From positions 40,764,513 through 40,828,512 of the forward strand of contig OY776125.1 in NCBI GenBank assembly GCA_963675135.1: a stretch of DNA of 64,000 nt, given 5' to 3'. This DNA is from Galeopsis tetrahit. Taxonomy: Eukaryota > Streptophyta > Magnoliopsida > Lamiales > Lamiaceae. Below, piece after piece: positions 51,501 to 63,252 of the stretch. A program made the position numbers and the translations under genes. The notes beneath the pieces are model-generated. The model saw only the letters and a program-made list of their open reading frames with translations. It did not search any database and was not told the origin of the DNA. Numbering within the stretch: position 1 is the first letter of the stretch; the number at the start of each line of letters is the position of its first letter.

Positions 51501-51671
51501 GGACAACTCTCCTGATCAGCATACTTGGTCTTTTAGCATCAGAGCTTTTCACATAGAGTTGACTTCTCTGGACAACTCTCCTGATCATAATAATTGATTA
51601 ATCTTGTCCTTTTGAGCTTTGCAATCTTCTTCTTGCATAAAAGTAACTCTTCTGGACAACTCTCCTGATCA
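51501..51671. promoter_or_regulatory. GGACAACTCTCCTGATCA repeats in U3, copy 2
   Basis: Three full copies, at 51501-51518, 51570-51587 and 51654-51671, all identical here. Degenerate ones lie at about 51261-51299. Confidence 0.75.
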
Positions 51672-51938
51672 AGGTTTTAGGTTTCATATGGAGTTTTCTT
51701 GTCCTTAGAGATTGTTCCAGACTTTGAGCCTTGAGGGGACTTGATCTTGATCACTTTGAAGTCATAGGTTCCCCCTCAACTTGTGCATCTAATCATCTAA
51801 GAGCTGCCTAACATATCAGCTTCTCATCTAGCCTTATACTATGTGTTCTATCACATTTTGAACACAATCATCTTGACTTAGGCATGTCTCATGGGGTTTT
51901 GGTATTTAATCAAAACATGTATCATTTTATTCCCAACA

Positions 51939-52215
51939 GATTGTATCTTTCAAATATATTTTTTTAATATTTATTTGATTCTTAAAAAAAAAAAAAATTT
52001 AGATATATTTTTAAGATTTAGTTAATTTTAATAATGTTATTTAGATTTTATTCAATTTGTATTTTGTTTTTAGTGTCAAAAGGGTAAATAAAAAAGAATT
52101 GAGGGTGTGTTTAGTAATAAAAATTTATTTTTAAATTTTAGTGGATGTGTTTAACATTTGGGGTGTGTATAATATTATATAGACACCCTGTTTAGAAAGA
52201 GTATCGTATGAATAA
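51939..52215 (+). repeat. AT-rich repeat unit next to the LTR, copy 2
   Basis: Uninterrupted version of 12463-13015, homologous to part of the 620-bp units. Confidence 0.75.
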
Positions 52216-52272
52216 ATTTAGTGATTCAACAATTGAAATAATAAATAAGTGAGAATCAGAAACATCAAAGCA

Positions 52273-52386
52273 TACAAAGTGGGATAGCTCAAGTGGTTAG
52301 AGCACCACTACCTAGGCCTTAGGTCCTGGGTTCGAGTCATGGGGAGGGGAAAAAAGGGATGGGTGTTTAACTTCCAAAAAAAAAAA
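52273..52386 (+). mobile_element. tRNA-derived SINE (copy 2)
   Basis: Same insertion as at 13076, with the same duplication AAACATCAAAGCA (52260-52272, 52387-52399), so it predates the segmental duplication. Confidence 0.85.
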
Positions 52387-52396
52387 AAACATCAAA

Positions 52397-52467
52397 GCAC
52401 CGGTGGTCTAGTGGTAGAATACTACCGTGCCACGGTACAGACCCGGGTTCGATTCCCGGCTGGTGCA
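52397..52467 (+). tRNA. tRNA-Gly (GCC), possibly degenerate, copy 2
   Basis: Same 71 bases as at 13202-13272, with the C-C mismatch in the anticodon stem, intact A and B boxes and anticodon GCC. Confidence 0.75.
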
Positions 52468-54316
52468 TTGTTGTGAAGATTTTTGGCGCCTCTGCGATTG
52501 TTGACTCTGCAATTGTTTGTTGGGTCAATTGTAGCGGCTCTGCGATTGTAATTGCTTTTTGGCGACTCTGCGATTGTTTGTTGGGTCAATTGTAGCGCCT
52601 CTGCGATTGTAATTGCTTTCTGGCGCCTCTGCGATTGTTTGTTGGGTCAATTGATGGTGCCTCTACGATTGTAATTGCTTTAAACTGAATGTCACGCTGT
52701 GACGATTGTTGGGTCACGCTATTGTTTGTTGGGTCAATTGCTGGCGCGCGCCTCTGGCGCCTCTGCGATTGTTTGTTGGGTCAATTGCTGGCGTCTCAGC
52801 GATTGTAATTGCTTTAAACTGAATGTCACGCTGTGACGATTGTTGGGTCACGCGATTGTTTGTTGGGTCAATTGCTTTAACTGAATGCTGTGAAGATTTC
52901 CTGTGACGATTGTTGGGTCAATTGTTGGGTTTAAACTGAATGTCACACTGTGACGATTGTTGGGTCAATTGCTTTAAACTGAATGTCACACTGTGACGAT
53001 TGTTGGGTCAATTGCTTTTCTATTGTTTGTTGGGTTTTTTTGTTGGGTCAATTGCTGGCGCCTCTGCGATTGTAATTGCTTTAAACTGAATGTCAAGATT
53101 TCTGGCGCCTCTGGCGCCTCTGCGATTGTTTGTTGGGTCAATTGTTGGCGCCTCTGCGATTGTAATTGCTTTAAACTGAATGTCACGCTGTGATGATTGT
53201 TGGGTCACGCAATTGTTTGTTGGGTCAGTTGCTTTAAACTGAATGTCACGGTGAAGATTTCTGGTGCCTCTCCGATTATTGGGTCAATTGCTTTAAAACT
53301 GAATGTCAATTCAAATTATGTGTGCTTTTGAGTCAATTGCTTTAAACTGAATGTCACACTGTGACAATTGATGGGTCAATTGCTTTAAACTGAATGTCAC
53401 ACTGTGACAATTGATGGGTCAATTGCTTTAAACTGAATGTCACGCTGTGACAATTGATGGGTCAATTGCTTTAAACTGAATGTCACGATGTGAAGATTTC
53501 TGGCGCCTCTGCGATTGTAATTGCTTTAAACTGAATGTCACGCTGTGACGATTGTTGGGTCACGCTATTGTTTGTTGGGTCAATTGCTTTAAACTGAATG
53601 TCAAGGTGAAGATTTCTAGTGCCTCTCCGATTGTTGGGTCAATTGCTTTAAAACTGAATGTCAGTTCAAATTATGTGTGCTTTTGGGTCAATTGCTTTAA
53701 ACTGAATGTCACGCTGTGACGATTGTTGGGTCACGTTATTGTTTGTTGGGTCAATTGCTTTAAACTGAATGTCACGGTGAAGATTTCTGGCGCCTCTCCG
53801 ATTGTTGGGTCAATTGCTTTAAAACTGAATGTCAGTTCAAATTATGTGTGCTTTTGGGTCAATTGCTTTAAACTGAATATCACGCTGTGACGATTGTTGG
53901 GTCAATTGCTAGGTCAATTACTTTAAACTGAATGTCACGCTGTGAAGATTTCTGGCGCCTCTGCGATTGTTTGTTGGGTCAATTGTTGGCGCCTCTGCGA
54001 TTGTAATTGCTTTAAACTGAATGTCACGCTGTGACGATTGTTGGGTCACGCTATTGTTTGTTGGGTCAATTGCTTTAAACTGAATGTCACGGTGAAGATT
54101 TCTAGCGCCTCTCCGATTGTTGGGTCAATTGCTTTAAAACTGAATGTCAGTTCAAATTATGTGTGCTTTTGGGTCAATTGCTTTAAACTGAATGTCACGC
54201 TGTGACGATTGTTGGGTCAATTGCTGGGTCAATTGCTTTAAACTGAATGTCACGCTATGAAGATTTCTGGCGCCTCTGCGATTGTTGGGTCAATTGCTTT
54301 AAAATGAATGTCTATT
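52468..54316. repeat. Complex minisatellite, expanded (copy 2)
   Basis: Same modules as 13273-14354 but about 770 bp longer. The extra length consists of repeated larger blocks ending CAGTTCAAATTATGTGTGCTTTTGGG, which occur once in copy 1 and several times here. Confidence 0.85.
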
Positions 54317-54509
54317 CAAATTATATGTGATTTTGTTTTACAAAGAGCGACCTATATTTATAGGGAAGAAAGAAAATATATTTTGTTGAGAAGAAAGTAA
54401 GGTATTGAATCTATCATGAAAATCTCATAATTTGAATTACATAAAACATCTCTCTTTAAATCTTATTTCGTAGTATAATTAAATAAAGAATTTTAAAAAT
54501 AATAATAAT

Positions 54510-54791
54510 AAGGAAAAATGAGTGTTTTGTTCTAAACTAACTATGCTGATTAAAATTTAATACAAACTTACAAATATAAAATCTATGCTGTCTATACAAT
54601 CATTACATCAACTTAGAATATATTTTCACATTTAACACATATAAGATCAGTAACTCAGATTATATGACTTCTCAAGATGACTTATTTAGGATGACTTCTA
54701 TCCACGTATATTATTAACTTTAAGTTGCTTTTTGGTCATCAAAACTTATTCTCATCAACTAGGACTTATTTTTAGAATTCATATCCCAACA
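54510..54791 (-). repeat. Degenerate family B-like LTR fragment (copy 2)
   Basis: Counterpart of 14550-14829, ending ATATCCCAACA. Confidence 0.65.
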
Positions 54792-55044
54792 GGTGTTATT
54801 GATTTTACTTAATTGATGAAATTTGTTGCAATATGTTTATTCAAAAAAAAACTCATGCTTATCCTATATTTTATGAGTAAAGCAATCGGTGCAATATGTT
54901 CTAGCATCAAATAAAAATCAATATAGCATCTCATATACCCTATTAGTTCAAGAATGTGGAAAATCTTTTAAAATTTGTGTTTTTTTTTACGATTTGTTGT
55001 TAGTTTTTTTTATTAATCATTTATTATCTTCTTGCACCATAAAT

Positions 55045-56303
55045 GAATATAAAATTGAAGGAAAAATAATGTGTTATTTTATATTACATAGATTCATTAT
55101 TAAAAAAAATATTATAAGCTTATGTCTGTGTTAGATTTTTTAATTGATTTTAACTTTCAAATATTTATTTGATTTTTTTTAAATCAACTTTTATTTAATA
55201 TTCTTCATATTATTGAATATATTTTTTGATAAAAAAAAAATAGACTGATGATAATTTTTTTTAAATTTATATATTTTTAAGATTTAGTTAATTTTAATAA
55301 TGTTATTTAGATTTTTATTCAATTTGTATTTTGTTTTAAAAGTTAAAAGGATAAATAAAAAAGAATTAGAGTGTGTTTAGTAATACAAATTTATTTTTAA
55401 ATTTTAACGGGTGTGTTTAACATTTCGGGTGTGTATAACATTATATGGGCACCCTGTTTAGAAATTGTGTCGTATGAATATAAACATATGAGCACAAAGG
55501 TTTTCCTAATGTAATTAAGGAATAAGTACAATTTTAGGAAAAGACAATAAATCAAAACACATAATATTGGAAAAGCAATAAATTAATCAAAGATTATGAC
55601 AATTGATTTACGCGCCTATCATTGCCTTATCCGGAAAAGGGTCTTCACTTTATGGGTGAAATTAATATAAAACTGAAGGTAAAATTATTAAAACAAAATC
55701 ATTATTTAAAAAAAAAAGATTATAACTTTAGGTCTGTTTTAGATTTTTTAATTAATGATTTTATCTTTCAAATATTTTTTTTAATATTTATTTGATTCTT
55801 AAAAAAAATAAACTTTTATTTAATTTTTTTCATATTATTGAACATATTTTTTGATAAAAAAATGATGGATGATAATTTTAATATATTTTTAAGATTTAGT
55901 TAATTTTAATAATGTTATTTAGATTTTTATTCAATTTGTATTTTGTTTTAAGTGTCAAAAGGGTAAATAAAAAAGAATTGAGGGTGTATTTAGTAATAAA
56001 AAATTATTTTTATATTTTAGTGGATGTGTTTAACATTTGGGGTGTGTATAACATTATATGGACACCCTGTTTAGAAAGAGTATCGTATGAATATATACCT
56101 ATGAAGTTTTCCTAATGTAATTAAGGAATAAGTCATATAATAATAAAATGTGATCCCACAATTTTAGAAAAAGACAATAAATCTTAAAAAAATCATATAA
56201 TATTGGAAAAGCAATACAATAAATTAATCGAAGATTATGACAATTGATTTATGCGCCTATCATTGCCTTATCCGGAAAAGGGTCTTCACTTTATGGGTCA
56301 AAT
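55045..56303 (+). repeat. Two tandem AT-rich units of about 620 bp (copy 2)
   Basis: Counterpart of 15084-16341, with the same two-unit structure before the gene. Confidence 0.75.
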
Positions 56304-56312
56304 TAATACTCC

Positions 56313-56319
56313 TATATAA
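56313..56319 (+). promoter_or_regulatory. TATA box of the DUF3755-like gene, copy 2
   Basis: TATATAA, 66 bases before the ATG at 56385. Confidence 0.5.
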
Positions 56320-56384
56320 TCACATTTTCCCATCTTCTTTTTTAACAAACAATTTATAAAGGTCACTTACTTACAAATATTTCA

Positions 56385-58564
56385 ATGGCAAACAATAGCA
56401 ATGAGATTTGTGTGCCAACTTTCCAGCACCAGGAGAAAAGCATTTCTACCCACTTGGATTCTCTGGAGAAGTAAGATTTTAGTATTTCATATCATATAGC
56501 TAGTAACCCTTTTTTCTTCTCATAGCTTCATGATTTTATTTCATATCATTACAGTTTTGTGATCCTAGGTATATGACATACTCATCATTGGGACAGTTGG
56601 ATTTAGAGTTTTTACTTAAATATTATCACTTTTTACATCTCAAGACTAGCTCTTTTTCTAATATATATATATATATTAATTATTTTTATTTATGTCTTCA
56701 ATTTTATAAAAAAATTCCCTCATTCCCCAATGATATTTTTTAATAACATTATAATGAAAACTTTTGAGCGAAATCCTGCATACATCTTATATATGTGAAA
56801 ATTAGTGTTACAATTAATTAGTTGAGAAAAAAATGGTGCAGATATGCACTTGAGTTGAAGATTATTCGCTATGCTAAGATTGCTGCACTCATACCGGGCA
56901 AAACTATCCGTGACGTGGCACTGCGCTGTAGATGGATGGCTGTAAGTTTGTTCCACTTGTAAACTAGTTTCACCACACAAAAAAAAACACTGTTTTCCGA
57001 CGAATTTACCAATATACTTTGCTTAATTTTGCAATTTTTCTTAACGTCTTTACAGAAGAAAGAAAGTAGCAAGAGAAGGAAACAAAGGAGACACAGACAA
57101 ACAAAGGTTAATATCTGATTTGTCTATTTTGTATTTGAATAATTAAATATGAAACAAGAGTTCATATCTTAGAATATTTGAAATCATAATTAATTGCTTT
57201 AGATATACTGAGATATCACGACTAACTTAGATTGAATTGTAGATCGATTTGTCTATTTTGTATTTGAATAATTAAATATGAAACAAGAGTTCATATCTTA
57301 GAATATTTGAAATCACAATTAATTGCTTTAGATATACTGAGATATCACGACTAACTTAGATTGAATTGTAGATCGAGTGTGTTTAGATCTGATTAGATAT
57401 TTTTCTCGTGTCTGATAAACATTTTATTTTCAACTAATCTGTTCTACCAAACTGAATCTTAATTAGACCTTTGACTCTTTGTTAACGTCTTTACAATGAT
57501 CTTACAGAAGAAAGAAAGTAGCAAGAGAAGGAAAAAAGGCATCAATATTGGGAGGAGACATAAACAAACAAAGGTTCACATTTGATTTCTCTATTTTTTT
57601 TTCGAATAAATATGAAACAAGCTAGAGTTGGATCATATCTTAGACTAACCTGAAATCACAATTAATTGATTTTGGTTTGGTCTCCTATGTAATTGAGTTA
57701 TTGAGTTTTTTTGTTACACTTTTCAATTGTAGTGACTTACTTTTTTTAAAATAATATTTTAAGTTATATTGACGTACACTTTTTAGTAATGTTATATTGT
57801 ACACTTTAGTTATATAGACGTACATTTTTCAATAATATTGTGTTGTACTTTTTAGTTATAATGACTTACATTTTTTATTAAAAATTGTATTGCACTTTTC
57901 AATTATAGTGACTTACACTTTCAGTAATATTCTGTAGCACTTTTTAATTATAATGACTTACATTTTTCAATTTAACTTTTGATCAACTCGATTTCATATA
58001 AGAAATCGAGTCTATACAAGACCTTGGCATTGATTTTAGATATATTGAGATATCCACTTGAATATCTCAACTGACTTAAATTGAATCACAGATCAAATGT
58101 GTTTAGATATGATTAACATTTTATTTTGGGTTAATCTGTTCTACCAAACTTGAGTCTTTTGCCTTTGACTCTTTGTTAACTTTTTATTTTAGGCTAATTT
58201 GCTCTACCAAATTGGGTTTTAATATTTTTCTAATACCCCCTCTGTCTCATTAATGTTTACACCACTTTATGACACACAATATAAAAAAATTGTGTAATGA
58301 GTAGAGTGTTGAGTGTAAAAATAATGACATATTGTGTAAATATTTGAATATTGTAATGTTATGGTTTATGAAAAATTTTCATTTTTAGAATGTACAAATA
58401 ATTATAAAACGGACGAATAAGAAAAAAATGCAAATAATTGTAAGATGGAAGAATATCTTTTTTCGTTTTCAATTATCATCTTCCCTTTTACTGCAAATTT
58501 TGTTAACAATGCTCACACAAATCTTTCTTTTGTGCAGAGTTCAGAGGCTGAAGCTGGAATGTGA
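56385..58564 (+). CDS. Small five-exon gene with DUF3755/SANT-like motif, copy 2
   Basis: Predicted exons are 56385-56470, 56842-56941, 57056-57106, 57508-57573 and 58538-58564, with GT..AG introns and 109 residues. Compared with copy 1 I see two silent changes (in exons 2 and 3) and two replacements (Gly to Arg in exon 3, Gln to Glu in exon 5). The core RYAKIAALIPGKTIRDVALR plus CRWM is unchanged. Intron 1 lacks the 211-bp insert and intron 3 lacks the Stowaway element of copy 1, but intron 3 has a tandem duplication and intron 4 about 440 extra bases. A young copia element now sits 191 bp after the stop. Likely nuclear if expressed; function unknown. Confidence 0.65.
57113..57370 (+). repeat. 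Tandem duplication in intron 3, copy 2 only
   Basis: A block of about 130 bp (TCTGATTTGTCTATTTTGTA..TTGTAGATCGA) occurs twice in a row; copy 1 has it once. A more diverged third relative is at about 58035-58180. Confidence 0.8.
58003..58455. other. Extra intron 4 sequence, copy 2 only
   Basis: It contains a diverged copy of intron 3 sequence (58035-58180) and a Stowaway-like stretch from CCCCCTCTGTCTCATTAATG (58236) to AAAACGGACGAATA (58403-58416). Copy 1 joins directly from CTCGATTCCA to TTTTTCGTTTTCAATT. Confidence 0.6.
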
Positions 58565-58755
58565 CCGATACAAGCTGTATTCTTTTATCAAGAAACATTG
58601 GTTTTTCATTCTTTTATCAAGAAACATCGGTTTTTTTTTAATGATCAAATAATACACTCAAGTTGTTTGTTATTGCAAATTAAGGCTATCAAGATATATT
58701 GTTTTTTTATTTTAAATGATCAAATAATACATTCAATTAGTTTGTTGTTGCAAAG

Positions 58756-58964
58756 TGACAGAATGTGAATAACACATAAAGAAAGAATTGAGAGAAGAAT
58801 TGAGAGAAGATCACTGCTCTCTGGTGAGCGTGTATATTCATATATATATACTGAGATTACAAACAAACTCCCATAATTGTGGGAAGATTTGGTCAATATA
58901 AGATAAATCTAAATAAGAGAAAATATCTAAACAAACAATTTATGATTCTAAATTATCCCTATTA
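58756..58964 (-). repeat. 3' LTR of the young copia element
   Basis: 209 bp, TGACAGAATG..CCCTATTA on the plus strand. It includes the last eight codons and stop of the polyprotein. Confidence 0.93.
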
Positions 58965-61900
58965 CCCCCCGTCAAGCGCTGCGTGGGATGAAGACACACG
59001 CAAAGCTTGGAACGTAGAAACTCAAAAGCGGGACGTGGAAGGCTCTTTGTGAAGATATCGGCAAGCTGTAGATGAGAGGGAACAAAACCAGTAGAAATAC
59101 GACCAGATGATACCAGTTCACGAACAAAATGGTAATCCAAGTCAATGTGTTTGGCTCGCTTGTGTGCAACAGGATTTTGACTTAAAAATATTGCACTTTT
59201 GTTGTCACACAACAAAGTAGGTCGATCAGGAGGAAGGGCTCGAAGTTCCTTAAGAAGATTAATAACCCATACAAGTTCTGCAGCAGTATTCGCCATAGCA
59301 CGGTACTCAGACTCACAGCTAGAGCGAGAAACGGTTGGTTGTTTCTTAGCACTCCAGGAAACAAGATTGCCCCCAAGAAAAATCGAGTACCCATATGTCG
59401 AACGACGAGTCTCAACACAACGAGCCCAGTCTGCATCAGAATAACCCAGAACAGAAGAGTCTGAGCGCTTAGTGAAGGAGAGGCCAAAATGAATTGTTCC
59501 TTTCACATAGCGAAGAATACGCTTAACCGCCAAAAAATGATCTTCAGTAGGTGACTGAAGAAACTGACTCACAGAACTAACAGCATAAGACAGATCTGGT
59601 CTAGTGATGGTCAAATACTGCAATGCACCAACTAGAGATCTGTACAAAGTAGGATCCTTGAAAATAGGGCCAGTGCTGACAAGTGACTCACCCGTTGCCA
59701 AAGGAGTTGAGACAGGTTTTGCATCCATCAATTCCGCACGCTGAAGAATGTCAAGCGCGTATTTAGCTTGCCCAACAAACAAGCCAGTATCAGTGGAGGA
59801 AACTTCAAGGCCAAGAAAATAGCTCAAGGAACCAAGATCCTTGATAGCAAATTCATCACCAGTGCGATGAATAAAGCGACGAAGAGCGGCCTGATCATTG
59901 CCTGTAACAATAATATCATCAACATATAAGAGGAGGTAAATAACAGAGGTACCCTGATGAAGATAAAAAAGAGATGAATCAGAACGACTCTGAGAGAATC
60001 CCAAGCCGAAGAGAAACGAACTGAAACGCTGGTACCAGGCAAGAGGAGCCTGACGAAGACCATACAAAGCCTTCTTCAGACGACAAACATGATCTGGATA
60101 ACGAGGATCAACAAAGCCAGGGGGCTGAGCCATGAAGACAGGTTTCTGAAGAACCCCATTGAGGAAGGCATTCTTGACATCAAGCTGATGAAGAGGCCAA
60201 CCCTGCCGAACAGAGAGAGCCAAAACAATCCGAACCGTAGCCGCCTTCACAACAGGACTAAAAGTATGGTGAAAATCAGTACCAGGAACCTGAGTAAACC
60301 CCTGTGCCACTAAGCGAGCTTTGTGACGATCGATCGACCCATCAGCAAGAAACTTCGTACGAAACACCCACTTTGAACCAACAATGTTAGTACCAGAGGG
60401 ACGAGGCACCAAATCCCAAGTGGAGTTTGAACGAAGGGCGTCAATCTCTTCTTGCATAGCAGCAAGCCAATGAGGATGTTTAACGGCAGACTTGAAACCA
60501 CGGGGCTCAAAGGTAGCGACGAGAGCCGATAGAAGAGCAGAAGAAGATAAATCAACTGGATAACGGGGCTTGAATATACCTGCACGGGCTCGAGTAGTCA
60601 TAGGGTGAACAGACAACGTCGAAGCCGGAGGATGAACAACGGGATCAGGGGACGGAGGTGGAGTATGTGTGCCGTCAATGGGAATAACAGGATCAACGGG
60701 ATCGGACGGAGGTGTCTGTATAATAGGTTCATCAGGAAGCAACGATGATGAACGAGTATCGGGATCAACATAGAAGCGGTGTGGAGGACGGATAGGTGCC
60801 GATGCAGGAGCCAGAGAAGAATCAGACGCGATATCAAGAAATGTGGAGATATCCAAGTCAGTAACCTTCGTGAGAGATGTGGCCCGTGAGAAGGGAAAGT
60901 AGAGCTCATCAAACTGAGCATGTCGAGTGATAAAGACTCGAGAAGACTCTGGATCAAAACAACGAAAACCCTTCTGAACACTGCTATACCCAAGGAAAAT
61001 ACATGGTCGACTACGAGGTTCCAACTTATGTGCAGCATAATCCCGAAGATAAGGATACACACGACAGCCAAAAGGCTTGAAAGTATCGTAACTGGGGGGA
61101 TATCCAAATAATACCTGAAATGGAGAAGAGTTAACGAGAACGACAGACGGAAGCCTATTTATGACATACACGGCAGTGGCAAAGGCATCAAACCATAGAG
61201 AGGCGGGAGCATGAGCATGGAAAAGCATGGATAGGCCAGTCTCAGAGATATGACGATGTTTACGTTCAACTCTGCCATTTTGCTGTGGGGTATAAGGACA
61301 CGAAGTTCGATGATGAATACCATGTAAGTGCATAAAATCACGAATCTTCCCATTCAAAAACTCAGTTCCACCATCAGATTGAAATATCTTTATAGTTCGA
61401 GAAAATTGATTGCAGACAAAGGCATGAAAACGAACAAAGACATCATAGAAATCCGATTTAGCACGCAACGGGTATATCCAAGAGAAGCGAGAAAAGTCAT
61501 CAACAAAGGCAACATAGTACCTAAAACCATCAGAAGTAGAAACAGGCGCAGGACCCCATAAATCACAATGGATTAAATCAAGAACAGCAGTAGAACGCTT
61601 TTCATTCAACGAAAAAGGTAAACGTTTACTCTTTGCCAATTGGCAAGATCCACAAAGACTAGGGTTTGGTAAAACTGAAGTAACAGATAAACAACCCTGC
61701 TTATTTAATAATGAAATAACTGAAAACGGGACATGCCCCAAACGTAAATGCCATAAATCAAAACTCGCTTTCAACCTCTTGACCCGAATCGCTGCAACCA
61801 AAGCTGGAATACCCCGATCAAGCAGATAAAGCCCCTGATTACACCTTCCCTGAGCCAGGATTTTCTTTGTGACCCGATTCTGAATCGCAAAGAACTTATC

Positions 61901-62437
61901 AGAAAATATGACATCGACAGGATAATCCGCAGTTAATTTGCTGATAGACAGTAAATTCTTGGTAATATGGGGTACGACAAGCACATCTAACAGCTTAACA
62001 TCCTCAGATAAATTAGTGTTACCAATATGTGAAATATTCAAAACATTACCATTACCAACTATAACAGAACCGTTACCAGAATAGGACTCATGAGTGTCAA
62101 GAGCGGATAACTGGTTCGTCATATGTGCTGAGGCGCCTGAATCGAGATACCAGTCGGGTGTGGGATCCGAGACATTGCATGTTGAAGTAAATGCCCGAGC
62201 AAGGTGGGCAGCGGAGTTGGAATTAAGAGCATTCAAATATTTGGAGCATTTATCGGCGTAGTGTTCCCCGCGACACAACTGACACCTAGGAGGTCGACGA
62301 AATCCACCACCAGTAGAGTTGCCATCCCTCCTGCCAGAATTTCCATTACCACCAGAATGTCCATTACCTCCAGAAAAACCAGAAGAGCGAGAGGAGTGTT
62401 GGGGCTGCTGTTGGCTGCGGTTTTGCGAACGAAGAGG
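58940..62437 (-). CDS. pol: Pol part of the young copia polyprotein
   Basis: The frame continues gag after one TAG. A zinc knuckle (CQLCRGEHYADKC) is followed by protease DSGAS (46-50 counting from the Leu codon at 62276-62278), pre-integrase zinc residues H177/H182/C209/C212, integrase D239-D302-E338 with 35 residues between the last two, RT (NAFLNGVL, LLLYVDDIIVTG) and RNase H (LGYSDADWARC, SCESEYRAMA, DNKSAIFLSQN, KHIDLDYHFV, LADIFTKSLP). All catalytic residues I can check are in place and the frame is open to its end. The stop at 58940-58942 lies 25 bases inside the 3' LTR, so the tract and LTR edge are coding. Confidence 0.92.
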   Translation of the reverse strand, partial: PLRSQNRSQQQPQHSSRSSGFSGGNGHSGGNGNSGRRDGNSTGGGFRRPPRCQLCRGEHYADKCSKYLNALNSNSAAHLARAFTSTCNVSDPTPDWYLDSGASAHMTNQLSALDTHESYSGNGSVIVGNGNVLNISHIGNTNLSEDVKLLDVLVVPHITKNLLSISKLTADYPVDVIFSDKFFAIQNRVTKKILAQGRCNQGLYLLDRGIPALVAAIRVKRLKASFDLWHLRLGHVPFSVISLLNKQGCLSVTSVLPNPSLCGSCQLAKSKRLPFSLNEKRSTAVLDLIHCDLWGPAPVSTSDGFRYYVAFVDDFSRFSWIYPLRAKSDFYDVFVRFHAFVCNQFSRTIKIFQSDGGTEFLNGKIRDFMHLHGIHHRTSCPYTPQQNGRVERKHRHISETGLSMLFHAHAPASLWFDAFATAVYVINRLPSVVLVNSSPFQVLFGYPPSYDTFKPFGCRVYPYLRDYAAHKLEPRSRPCIFLGYSSVQKGFRCFDPESSRVFITRHAQFDELYFPFSRATSLTKVTDLDISTFLDIASDSSLAPASAPIRPPHRFYVDPDTRSSSLLPDEPIIQTPPSDPVDPVIPIDGTHTPPPSPDPVVHPPASTLSVHPMTTRARAGIFKPRYPVDLSSSALLSALVATFEPRGFKSAVKHPHWLAAMQEEIDALRSNSTWDLVPRPSGTNIVGSKWVFRTKFLADGSIDRHKARLVAQGFTQVPGTDFHHTFSPVVKAATVRIVLALSVRQGWPLHQLDVKNAFLNGVLQKPVFMAQPPGFVDPRYPDHVCRLKKALYGLRQAPLAWYQRFSSFLFGLGFSQSRSDSSLFYLHQGTSVIYLLLYVDDIIVTGNDQAALRRFIHRTGDEFAIKDLGSLSYFLGLEVSSTDTGLFVGQAKYALDILQRAELMDAKPVSTPLATGESLVSTGPIFKDPTLYRSLVGALQYLTITRPDLSYAVSSVSQFLQSPTEDHFLAVKRILRYVKGTIHFGLSFTKRSDSSVLGYSDADWARCVETRRSTYGYSIFLGGNLVSWSAKKQPTVSRSSCESEYRAMANTAAELVWVINLLKELRALPPDRPTLLCDNKSAIFLSQNPVAHKRAKHIDLDYHFVRELVSSGRISTGFVPSHLQLADIFTKSLPRPAFEFLRSKLCVCLHPTQRLTGGNRDNLES
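58965..58973 (-). other. Polypurine tract of the young copia element
   Basis: The minus strand reads GACGGGGGG next to the LTR. It is inside the coding frame, encoding Thr-Gly-Gly. Confidence 0.8.
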
Positions 62438-63169
62438 CTACCGGGGATTACTCGAGTGTGAAGGCCCATCGCGAACAGCAGAGAAAGCAGCAGGCGTAGG
62501 AGAGGGACCCTCCATGGATCGTAACATCATGTCAAATTGCACCGCCTGATGCAAGAGATCCCGAAACGCCGGGATCGGAGAGATGGCCATACGGGTATCG
62601 GCGAAACCCGCAAACTGAATTCCCAATCCACGAAGGAACCAATGGCTTTTATCAGAGGAGTCAATCGGGCGACCAATAGCATGTAACTGATCACAAAGGT
62701 GTTTGAATTTTCGCCCATAATCTTCCACGGATAAGTCGCCGCGTCTAAGAGATAATAACTCCTCACGTAGTTGATGTGAGCGAGAAGTAGAGGCATACAC
62801 AGATTCAAGTGCCTCCCACGCTTGATGTGCAGATGTGCAATCAATAACTTCAGACGCTGCATCGGGAGAGAGGGAGGTAAACAGAACACTGAGCAAGCGT
62901 TTGTCCTTCAAACGCCATGTCTGATATTCCGGATTCGGAGTCGGTTCGGCAGTAGCAGCAGTAGCGGGCGCACCAGCAGGCGTAACAGGTGGAATGGTGG
63001 AGGGAGGAGATGGAGATGTACCGTCAAGATGGCCAAGAATATCGAAGCATTCGGCCATGTGAATCGTTTGACGACGCCACATAAGATACGTGGACGAGTC
63101 AAGTTTTATTTGCATCATATTGATCATAGTGGTCACCGGAAGGGGATCGGTGGCAGAAGAAGTGGACAT
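62438..63169 (-). CDS. gag: Gag part of the young copia polyprotein
   Basis: The frame is 243 codons from ATG at 63167-63169 to TAG at 62438-62440. It shows the copia gag pattern (LDSSTYLMWRRQTIHMAEC, AHQAWEALESVYASTSRS, LREELLSLRRGDLSVEDYGR). The zinc knuckle lies after the TAG in the same frame, so the stop cuts gag before its RNA-binding end. The knuckle has only three residues between the second Cys and His (CX2CX3HX4C) where four are usual. Apart from this stop, gag-pol is one frame of 1409 codons. Confidence 0.9.
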   Translation of the reverse strand: MSTSSATDPLPVTTMINMMQIKLDSSTYLMWRRQTIHMAECFDILGHLDGTSPSPPSTIPPVTPAGAPATAATAEPTPNPEYQTWRLKDKRLLSVLFTSLSPDAASEVIDCTSAHQAWEALESVYASTSRSHQLREELLSLRRGDLSVEDYGRKFKHLCDQLHAIGRPIDSSDKSHWFLRGLGIQFAGFADTRMAISPIPAFRDLLHQAVQFDMMLRSMEGPSPTPAAFSAVRDGPSHSSNPR

Positions 63170-63243
63170 CTTGTCGATCGAGAGAAGAAAGGAAATAGAT
63201 TAAGTTGCGGAAAAAAGAATTAGGGTTTGGATCGGTTATAAGG

Positions 63244-63252
63244 CTGATACCA
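63244..63252 (-). other. Primer-binding site of the young copia element
   Basis: The minus strand reads TGGTATCAG directly next to the LTR, matching the start of the initiator tRNA-Met complement; the following bases differ (CC for AG). Confidence 0.8.

Larger units (their letters stand above)
37585..51938 (-). mobile_element. Chimeric Sirevirus: family B left, family A right
   Basis: The 14.35-kb element has unlike LTRs: 37585-39056 (family B, 1472 bp) and 50210-51938 (family A, 1729 bp). The join at 41219 lies inside the env-like gene and keeps the reading frame. The five bases outside it differ (GACGC left, GATTG right), as expected if the two ends did not come from one insertion. Compared with copy 1 it keeps the complete RT, RNase H and pol-env spacer, but the polyprotein has one TGA and the env-like frame four stops. 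Confidence 0.88.
50210..51938 (-). repeat. 5' LTR of the chimeric element (family A)
   Basis: 1729 bp, TGTTGG..CCAACA. It is 69 bp shorter than the copy 1 LTR, chiefly because a segment after 51160 (CTATAAACGGC) is missing. Confidence 0.92.
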
